A stretch of DNA of 64,000 nt from Galaxea fascicularis (Eukaryota > Cnidaria > Anthozoa > Scleractinia > Euphylliidae), in NCBI GenBank assembly GCA_948470475.1, contig OX419340.1, positions 15,859,316-15,923,315 on the forward strand. Direction: 5' to 3'. Positions 55,087 to 64,000 of this stretch are shown here, piece after piece. Position numbers and translations under genes: made by a program. The notes beneath the pieces were generated by a model, which saw only the letters and a list, made by a program, of their open reading frames with translations, was not told the DNA's origin and did not search any database. Position 1 is the stretch's first letter. Each line of letters starts with the position of its first letter.

Positions 55087-56099
55087 TGAAGAAGCTCTCT
55101 CACTTCACCGATCTGATGAAAACTGTTGACAAAGCAAACGGGCAAGGATCTTTTGTTATCATGGGTTGGGATTTGTCATCAACCTCCGACAGGAAGTGAC
55201 GTAATGAAATTCCGGAGCGTTCGAGCATTCTGTTAAGCGGTATGCCCCGAACCAGAGCATCAAGGGCTGGCAATTAAGCATTATCTTTTCAACACGTCTC
55301 AGGGAACCTTTTATTGAACTTGTTCCTGGGATATAACGCTTCGCGACGCGCACGTGATAATTTTCCTTGCTAAAACGTCTGAAACGCCAGTGCAATTTTG
55401 TTAGCTGCGGAAGAGTGGGCGAGATCAGTTCGTCAACTAAAAAGTGGTCTTAATCTAAGTTGTGTATCAGTGTCAAAGCATAGTTAATATATGTGGGTGG
55501 TTACTGATGCAACTCGACTAGTTTCGTGCTTTTTTTTAACCTGTTCCAGGCTCTCGGTCAGTGGGGATACCATCAATAATGCGGCCGGGCGTCGAGTGGG
55601 GTCTTTTTGATCGTATCCCCACTGACCGAGAGCCTGCAACAGGCTAGCTTTTTTCGCTTTTTTGGCCTTGACCCTGCATCAGCGATCGTATGCTTTAATA
55701 TAACGTTGTGTTATTCCTTTTTACACATGAACGCATCGATGCTATTTATTACAGACTGAGACAGTCTGAAGATTTTGAAGATAAATTATTAGTGGAACAA
55801 AGTTCTGAAATATATTGCTCGCAGTTTTCCCCATCCCCACGCTTCAACTTTGACGGTGAAGCGGTGCTCGCTTTTCCGCTCCCAGATCTCTTACGCATTT
55901 TCCAGCTCTTGGTTATGCACATGCCGGGGTACTGTAGCAGCTCTCATAAACTCTAAATTTCATTGGCAGGCATAGTGTAGCACCTCTATTGTTTTAGGGA
56001 TAGGGTCCATTGTTTGTGTTGTTTGTTCTTTTGTTCGCCTGAAGGGTTGCAAGGCAATCTCGTGAGACCTTACGAGAGCTGCTACATGCCCCTGCACAT
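55087..56099. other. Upstream side of the Ly6-type gene, no further gene seen
   Basis: Presumed promoter of the minus-strand gene, then a foldback element at 55540-55643 and unremarkable sequence. The open frame at 55708-55956 has no recognised content. Confidence 0.4.
55540..55643. repeat. 104-bp foldback MITE
   Basis: CCTGTTCCAGGCTCTCGGTC at 55540 and its inverse ending GAGAGCCTGCAACAGG at 55643 form ~30-base arms with one mismatch, continuing through AGTGGGGATA. The 44-base centre is GC-rich. Confidence 0.8.
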
Positions 56100-57212
56100 A
56101 TACTGTTCAATTCAGTGCATATTAGATGTTGACCCCCACCTTGTTAGGTGGATTGCTTCTTTCTTAACGAATAGGAGTCAGCGGGTTAGGATTGGGAATT
56201 CCTTATCTCCCCCTGTTGGGCTCAATGGTGGGACACCTCAGGGTACCAAACTCGCCCCCCTGCTCTTCTGCATTCTCGTAAATGGGATGGCAGCTAAGTG
56301 TAAGAGCAGAGTCAAGTATGTAGACGATGCTACTGCCATGGAAATCGTCCCTAGGTGTTCGCCATCTTACCTACCATTTACAGTATCTGATATCTATACA
56401 TATGCTTCATTAAGAGGCATGAAACTTAATTCTAAGAAATGCAAAGAAATGATCATTAACTTTATGCAGTATAGCCCATTCCCCCCTGGCCCCCTTACCG
56501 TTGCGAGTTCTATCATTGAAAGGGTTGTAACCTATAAGCTGTTAGGTGTCTATATCTCTGAAGATCTTTCATGGAATGTACACATAGAGTATATAGTCAA
56601 AAAGGCCAATAAGCGTTTGTACGCACTGCGCGCGCTTAAGAAGAGTGGCCTCACTATCAAGCAGCTAGTGCAAGTGTACTGTAGTATTGTACGATCTGTA
56701 CTAGAATATGCTTGCCCTGTGTGGGCAGCTCTGCCTAAGTACTTAGATGACGCTATAGAATCTGTACAAAAAAGGGCCCTGCGCATCATTCTGCCGAACT
56801 GTCACTATGACGAAGCCCTAATTCAATCTGACATCACTGCCCTTTCCCAAAGAAGGGAAGAAGCTTGCATAAATTTTATCAAGCGTGATTGCCGTTCGTC
56901 TCCTGTCCTTAAGCCATTAATTCCTCGCGTGTCAATTGACAGGCCGTACTGCCTCCGATCAGGCGAACGTGTTCCGGTGCGCTTTGTCCCCAAGACAAAG
57001 CGTTTCGCAGATTTCTGCACCATTAAGTATCAAGACCAGTTGTAATCCTTTTCTCTGTTATGTTTTCTCTGTTATGTGTGCTTTAATCATAGTTATATCA
57101 TTATTTATCTGACTGTCTTTATACCGTAGTGTCTTGTGCTATTGTCACTGACCATCCTTGTAATTCAGCCTTTTAGGCTGCGAGAGGGATATCAATAAAC
57201 TATTATTATTAT
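56100..57212 (+). mobile_element. 5'-truncated non-LTR retrotransposon (CR1/Jockey-like)
   Basis: The 3' part of a LINE: the end of the reverse transcriptase, a 150-base 3' UTR and a terminal CAATAAACTATTATTATTAT. The 5' junction is near 56100-56125, typical of incomplete reverse transcription. The (ATT) end resembles that of the SINEs here, which may borrow such a LINE's machinery. Confidence 0.8.
56125..57045 (+). pseudogene. Reverse transcriptase C-terminal part (LINE ORF2)
   Basis: Uninterrupted to its stop. It starts inside the RT at DVDPHLVRWIASFLTNRSQRV, then the GTPQGTKLAPLLF motif, the catalytic YVDDAT box, the LNSKKCKEM motif and the thumb (YKLLGVYISEDLSWNVHI). It ends with the C-terminal conserved tail (YALRALKKSGL, LEYACPVWAALP, VQKRALRII). 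The endonuclease and RT palm start are missing. Intactness of this part suggests a fairly recent insertion. Confidence 0.88.
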
Positions 57213-60200
57213 ATTTCCCCACCAGCCACTGTGCCTAGTTCTGATTGGCAGATACCATATACCAGATCAGCTTTCAGTTTTAGAGGATTACTCGCGTAAG
57301 ACCCGGATATAGTTTCCTCATAACATACATTTTTGTGCACTATATTCATCGCGGTATTTTGACAACGACAGCGATTTTCGGAGAAATTAAATGAATGCGG
57401 GTAAATATCGCATCAGATTACTCACGACCGCGTAATATTTGATTACGGACCGGCTACAGGTCAGCTCGAGTACGTGCTGATAAAACAAAATCAGATAAAA
57501 TGAAAAGTGACTCTGAAACAAGATCAAGATTTCGTTACAGTTGATTCAAGGCTGTTTACCGCGTTAAGCCCAGTCCTTGTAAAGAATAGAAAATTGGGAC
57601 AACTTTTGTTAGAACTCTTATCTATATACAAGTTTGCACCTGTCTGAATTAGAGCTTCAATTATCAGTGGGAAAAGATCACTGAGTTGGAAGAAAGAACT
57701 GTTTGAAAATGATAGACATGCTTTCGAATAGCAAAAGACTTGATCTAAAGCATTTGGTCTCTTCTTTCAGTGAAACCACCTTTCAATGACCTTTCGTGCA
57801 CAGCCAATCACAGGTGCTTGTCTCACTCGACGTGACACATTTCTATCACAAAAGAGTGTTTTGATTAGCTAAGAAAACGATTTACATTTCTATCGTAGTT
57901 CGACTGCCGTTTGCATAAATTTTTTGGGTGACCATTGTTTTGCATATTTCGCTGTTGTTTTTCGTAATCCATCTCGCGGTGGTCCCTGACAAGAAAGCGG
58001 AATTTTTTTCAGCTGTCTCCGTACCGTACTTCGCAACTCGTTTTGAGAACTCCGTTTTGCAAAGACGCTCTGAGGATTTGGGCGGCGTTTCAACGAGTTT
58101 TTCAGAAATCGTGCGTGGAATTTGGCTCTGACAAAGATCAAGGTAAGTACAATTCATCATAAAAAGGTCGCCATTAAACCAACTTCAACCTTAAATGTCT
58201 ATTCACGATATTCATTACATTCGTTTATATGAAGTCGTTTCTCCGCCTCCTTAATAATTTTAGTCCATCGGGGATGTTTCTTAAGGTCGTCTGCGAGTTC
58301 TGTGATCTGAACCCAATCGATGGAGAGTCTATCAGCGCTCTAATTTAGACACTGAGGTCAATTATTCGAGAATTCGTACAAATCTTGTCTTAGCATCGTA
58401 TGCTTGAAATCAAACTCAACTTCTCTCCTACAGTACGAGTCTTATTGTTAATGGACGCTTTGATAAAATAGACACATTCGTACATTATGTTCGCTAAGAT
58501 TTAGATACTTGCGCCCTTTTTCGCTTTGTGTGTGCGTTGTTGTTTTAACGATTTGTTTCTGCCGTGATCATGAGTCAAAAGACATGTTAGGGTGGCTTAG
58601 CTCCTTCCATTTTCGAAAATCAAAAATTTAAAATGTTTTTTTTCCGTCATATTGTCTCATGTTTTAAAATCCGAAGGGAATCAACATTATACAGGAGAAA
58701 ATACTTTTCACGCTTGTGGATTTGTGTTGATGAATCCAGTCTGTTGCTGTCTGGGATGTGAATTTTGTTTGAATAGCAACTCGGCCGCGTTTGCCGTACG
58801 ATCTGGAAATCACACAAATAGTGGCCGTGAAACAACCCTTTCAGTGATTTTCTGCAAGTAACACCTTAACGATATTACCTGCTTCAGTAAAATATTCGAA
58901 TGAAGATTAAAATGGCATGAAAAATATATTTATATACAGCTCAATCCAACGCTAATTGCTTGAATAAGCAGTGTAAAAGTGATAACATGAATTCGCAAGA
59001 AACTCGCTTGGAACAAAGCCAGTACTGTACGGCGTCCTCGACAAAGTTTAGCTCTGGGATCGGTTGGAATTTTCGCTTGGCCCGTTTGAATCTTGTCGGC
59101 CTCTTTCTCGTATTACTGTAACTTCATATTAGACTCTTCCCGCAAGTGTCAGCTTTTCATCTTGTTGTGGTTAACAAACCTATATTTATCAAAGTTGCTT
59201 TTGAATTCCGTGGTTAAAAAGCAATTTCATCACTTGAGCACTGCTGTATCCTCCCCCGACATTCTTCAAACTGGTTTCGAAACGTTTATTCCTGCCTTGA
59301 CTGCGGAAATTCAGTAACGGCTGGGTGAAATCGTGGGTCGATGTTTTTAACTTGGCATTTTAGTCAGCCAAGCAGAGAATCAGTGAATTTGCATATGAAA
59401 AATAAGACAGATGTTCTTTAATGTTGTACCTTTGTTCTTTTGTGACTCCTTAGGACTTGCTTATAACGTAAACTACAAGTTTTATGATCTCGATTATTTT
59501 AAAGTTCCTCTAATTTTAGACATTCTTGCGATTGTTTTCAATCGGCACAGCAAAGTATGTGAGCTATTTCGAACTAAGTCTTAGGTTTCCAGGTAACAAG
59601 AATATGACGCTTTCAAGACAGACGCAGCAGAGCATATCAATATATTACAATATAGCAGCAGTTTGTTCCCTCCGACTTTCATATAGTTTTTTTTTCTGTT
59701 TTTTTTTTTTTTGTGGTACCAGTTAATCATGGACAACATCTTACAACCCGATAAAACTTTTCAATTATTGTGTCCTAGCTATTAAATTTTATGCTGTTGT
59801 TAAATTTGTTATGTAAGAGTCAAAGAAGTTCTTTTTTATGGATTTTTTCAGAAAATCTGAAATTTCGAAGTCTTACCGTATTTGTCAGGTTTACACTGGT
59901 GTCGCGGGGAAATTGCTTAGGAACTGTAAAATCTCGTGTCAAGATTGACAGATTTCGAAACTTGTGACCCTTGATCGAGTTGGACTGTACTTTGTAGGTA
60001 ATTCATTTAAAATTTCCTCCATATTGGCCAAAAACCAAGCGCCAATAAATAAATAAACCATATTATAACTTTATTTTTTCTCTTATTTTATAAACGATAA
60101 CATCATTAGTTCAGAAATGGAAAATTAAATAGGATCGGAAACTGAATGTTTGAGTAACGAGTGCTCTTCTGTAGTAAGATGAAGAGATTCTAGCGGATTA

Positions 60201-60937
60201 TAAAACCACTACAAAGGCAAACATGTTCGTAATGTAACGACCGTACGAAACGCGGTTCGAGATAGTTGTTCGGAGTGATTAAGTGTAGTGTGTGGGCAAG
60301 CGACTGTGATGAAACAGGCAGTCCCCTAGGAAACTTATAGTTTCATGTTCTTTAAGCCGCTAGCAAGAGGATAGGAGTGAAAGAAGTGATAATTTTTACT
60401 TCAAACTCAGGTTTTAAGAAGTATTTTAATTGGCTGGGGATCTGCTCGAAATAGCCAAGGGCCAATTCCATGCCCTGAAGTCAACAAACCACAGTAACTT
60501 ATACTAGTATACATATACCGGTCTCAAGAATGCCCTTCGGTACTGGATCAAAGGATTTTAGACCCTCGTAAATGTCAATGTCTGACAAAACATTGGTGTA
60601 GGGTTCCGATGAAAGCATTTCATAACGTAACTAAGCATCTACCAATACTTTGCCTTTTACAGAAATCGTCACAATGTGTCAATGTCCTTAAAACATAGCT
60701 GTTTTTTCATACGTAAAGGATATACCGTTGAACTATATGTTACCGGTCATTTTATTACAAGTAGCATATGCCTCGAGCAAGAAAATCATACTAACAACCT
60801 ATTGAAAAGCGTCCATAAGGGTTTCAGATTTTGGTGCTAAAAATAAGTAGATTTTTTCGAGATCATTCCGATGACAAACATTCTTGAAAAACAAAGCAGT
60901 GAATTACGAAGACCGTGTTATGGCATTGAAAGACCTT
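57213..60937. other. No gene recognised; possible 5' exon at ~57,780-58,141
   Basis: A GC-balanced stretch before AGATCAAG followed by GTAAGTAC at 58142 could be a 5' UTR exon of a plus-strand gene extending past the window. Nothing in the following 5.8 kb looks like a coding exon, so this stays weak. The rest is AT-rich with short open frames and no motifs. Confidence 0.25.
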
Positions 60938-61021
60938 AATAATAATAATAATAATAATAAAGACTTTATTTTACGAGGGTAACACTAAATAGCACAGCTA
61001 ATAAACTTGTGGCCCTCACGG
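60938..61021 (-). mobile_element. 3' end fragment of a SINE or LINE with (ATT)n tail
   Basis: On the minus strand GTGAGGGCCACAAG, then TTACCCTCGTAAAATAAAG and (ATT)n, the same layout as the SINE end at 39638-39750. No tRNA-like head is present upstream. Confidence 0.6.
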
Positions 61022-64000
61022 TACCTTACGGTACTACCAACAAACAAAGTACTTTTTGTATAGGATCCAGTACAACTATTTTAGAAAGGAACACGAATCA
61101 GTTCAAAGGGTAGATATGCAATATGGTAAAGGCAGAGGGGAAGCCTCTTAATGAAGTGTTTCGAAAAATTTGAGCTAAACCTCACTTGTCCTGCTGTCTT
61201 AAATACTTGCGCTTGCGCTTGCCCTCGATTTAGTTCTTTCTCTCTGTCTGCCGAAATTTCATATTTTACAACTTATCACTCTTAATTAATTAAGGAGGGA
61301 TTCTAACCATAAACACAACTGCTTGAGAAAAGGAGATTAGGCGTTCCGTTCAGGATAACGGAAGCAAACCTACGTTTAAGGGCACTCAAACGGTTCCATT
61401 ACTACTGAGACAAGACTAATATGCTTCCACAAATCGTTTTATAAACATACCACATAAACACCAATCATGAACCTATCATTAACAGTGGCTGCCAATCATT
61501 CCAAGCAAGCAACATGCAGAGGAAAAAATATCATCTTATCATTTGTTTATTTTTCATCACAATTTCGGTTTCGTGACGAAACCAGCGACTTATACAGTCA
61601 AAGAACCTTCTTAACGGTCCACGAATTTTACCGTACTTAAAAATAAACAATCGTTGTGGTCACTGTTATAATAACACCTTTGTACCCACCGCAGAGCTTA
61701 GTTGTCTATACTAACAATAGGCCATATAACTATGAAAAGGGCAAATAAAATAGCTCCTAGAAGACAGCGAAGTTTATTAGAAATTGAGTCTGGAAATAAT
61801 CCATAGACGTTATATTGAATTTCTTATTGGTCAGCTTTTTAACTAACCGTGGGCTATTCATGACAATAATTTTTATCGAGAAGGATGTGTTTATGTTACA
61901 TAGTAAACTGCTCTTGTTTTTAGAGACTGTTTTAATCACTTGGGCGTCCTTTTTTTTGCCTTAGGCGGAGACACTGATCGTGCGTAAAATTGCTCTCCGC
62001 AGAGCGGTTCAATCTTTTGTCTGTTAATGTATTCTCAACACCTGCCAGAAATAATAATAACTTATTATGTAAATAACTCTCCAAAACAGATATATTCAGA
62101 AAAAAAACCTTAGACAGCGGTGTAGTCAAGATTATTTCCTTTGTGAAGGTAAGTTATGCTCGCACTCCTTCCATAAGCTTACTCTAAACAGGAACGCTTT
62201 GAAACAATGAAAAAGGTAGGCAGAGCAGAAAGAAGGCGAAGGAAATCGGTAGGAGGCTGACAGTACAGACCAGCGGGTATTTCTGTACTGAATCGGGACC
62301 GGTCGATCGAAGATGGCCAAACATAGGAGTTAGCCTGCGTATCAGCACGGAAAGGCCTTTCGTGATATACGTATAAAGACGCCTAATATAGAATTAAGGC
62401 ATATTGACCGTTTTTCAGTTTGTCGCTCATAAAATGTTTCAGTTTTTATTCCAAGAAGTGGTTGCTGCCATTATGCCAGTATGCGAAGGTTCGACTTGAT
62501 TGCGATTTGCAATTTCCTCTGTTTGAATTTGTTTTGAAATCGAAGGGAAATCACAGACCATGGAATGTTATGCCCTTGAATGTGAACTCCATTTCTGATG
62601 ATAGTTACTCCATAACATACTATAAATTGAATTAAATACAAGTTAGTGACTGCGTATACGTAAAAACGGTACGCCGGACAGTTTGTTCAATCTAATCCGT
62701 AAGTCATTTTTCAGTGCCAAATAACCGCATTTAAATCGATAATTTCTTTATCGTACCGACTGTTTAGACTATTCGTGCGTTTGGCTTAAGACAGTAGTTA
62801 TTTGCGATGTTTTAAGTTTCTGTCTGTGCTTTTGCCTTTTGAACATGACGTGGGACGACAATAATGAATTTGTCCCTTTTAAACTAGACAGCTGTGTTAA
62901 ATAACACAAAAAATGGGATTCGTGTCAGATTTCTACATTTAATTTGCTTTCAACCCCTCTCACTGAGAAAATGGAATTAATTTCTTTCGCATTGAGGTAA
63001 AATCCACGTGAATATTTCATAACTTTCAAGTGTTTCGCAAGTTTACCGTTGCTGCGCCAAGAAAGACTCGACCGCTAGAATCTGGAATTTTCTGAAACTT
63101 TCTTTATCAACAACGAAAGTTAATTTCAGTGTTCATTAAGTTACTATGGTTCAGTGAATCTGTTGCTCCAGAGTGTCACAGAAATCACTGGGCTTGATCC
63201 TTTTGTGAAAATATGAACTTATTTGCATCATTCTCGCAACATCTGATGATTTTGTTTCGTTGTGGCTGGAGTTAGCATCACAGTGTGATGTTTTAAGACC
63301 CTCTTTGTGAGTAGTTAGGCCTCAAAACGCTGTGGAACTGCCGAGGCGAATTTTTCAGCATAATTTGCGTGGGAAAAACACAAATATACATATTAACGAA
63401 CTTCGATCGGATGCTCGTCATCAGAACATAAACTGAACCACTTTGGTCGAAGATGGGTGTGCCAGACACGTACGTCACGGATAGGTCGAGGTAATTTAAT
63501 GGACTGAACTGAACTTCGTATATTCCCTAGCTGAAATGGCTTTTGCACTATCACTGCCAGACGAATCTTTACAGAAATGCAACTTAAGTTTAGTAGGAGA
63601 GCATGTGGATCATATATTCGTGTTTCTATGGTGTGCTTTCACGATGCTTGCTCAAAGTTTGAACTGAGTGAACTAAACATGTTCCTGAGAAAATATGCTA
63701 TTCAAGTCGCTCTTTACGCCCGAATTTTAATAGTGTCGGTTAGTTATAGTGGATTTCCCGCCCCCTGTTATTAAAAAGGGTTTGCATACTGTACACTCTT
63801 TGTATGGAAAATTTTCAGTTTTGTGATATAAACGTAGCTATCTGTCTTCCTCAGAGTTGTTAATGTGGATTTTACTCCGTGTGTGTTATTCTTAGTTAAA
63901 TGAAAGGTACTGACAAAAGCTTTCGTGGGATATTTATTAGGTCTAGAGTGCGACATTTGGGGTATCGATGACTCGACGATATCGTAACGTGTAATTATTC
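61022..64000. other. AT-rich region to the right edge, no gene seen
   Basis: Open frames are at most 71 codons and carry no recognisable motif or splice pattern on either strand. It could be intron or intergenic sequence. Confidence 0.4.

Overview
This window is nuclear DNA of an animal, most likely an anthozoan cnidarian and probably a stony coral. The evidence is intron-rich genes with GT-AG splice sites, AT-rich introns full of short inverted-repeat transposons, an NHL-type TRIM protein of the kind expanded in corals, tRNA-derived SINEs, a Penelope-like fragment and a Ty3/gypsy element. The species call is inference; no bacterial operon, rRNA or CRISPR array is present.

Layout. Positions 1-3243 are a transposon cluster with long inverted repeats and a PIF/Harbinger remnant. 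From 4948 to 13021 (+) lie twelve exons for the C-terminal half of the exocyst subunit EXOC7; its 5' exons lie beyond the left edge. Tail-to-tail with it, 17341-14094 (-) is a four-exon gene for a 255-residue protein with an HMG-box-like N-terminus. Positions 17.4-23.5 kb hold repeats and no gene I can support. At 23585-25081 (+) is a four-exon unrecognised gene, and at 25728-26241 (+) a complete three-exon UBALD (UBA-like domain) gene. From 26.2 to 34.2 kb no coding gene is visible, but 30288-32353 is a pair of 598-base arms in inverted order, almost identical, around an 870-base spacer.

From 36294 to 34241 (-) is a TRIM2/3-like gene (RING, B-boxes, coiled coil, NHL repeats) with a frameshift after the RING and most of the filamin-type domain missing. 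From 41354 to 38277 (-) is a badly broken NHL-containing pseudogene split by a SINE. Positions 42045-46763 are a complete Ty3/gypsy LTR retrotransposon on the minus strand: LTRs about 99% identical, 5-base target duplication, a primer site matching tRNA-Leu(CAA), but two breaks in pol. Positions 49.6-50.5 kb carry Penelope-like GIY-YIG remnants. From 55086 to 51292 (-) is a two-exon gene for a secreted, probably GPI-anchored Ly6/uPAR-type protein whose 2.9-kb intron holds palindromic tRNA-derived SINEs. Positions 56.1-57.2 kb are the 3' end of a non-LTR retrotransposon. From 57.2 kb to the end I see no gene.

The host genes are unrelated housekeeping or signalling genes with no sign of working as a unit. 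The notable features are the long inverted duplication, the young LTR element, the broken TRIM gene, tandem splice donors in UBALD, and the density of foldback elements.
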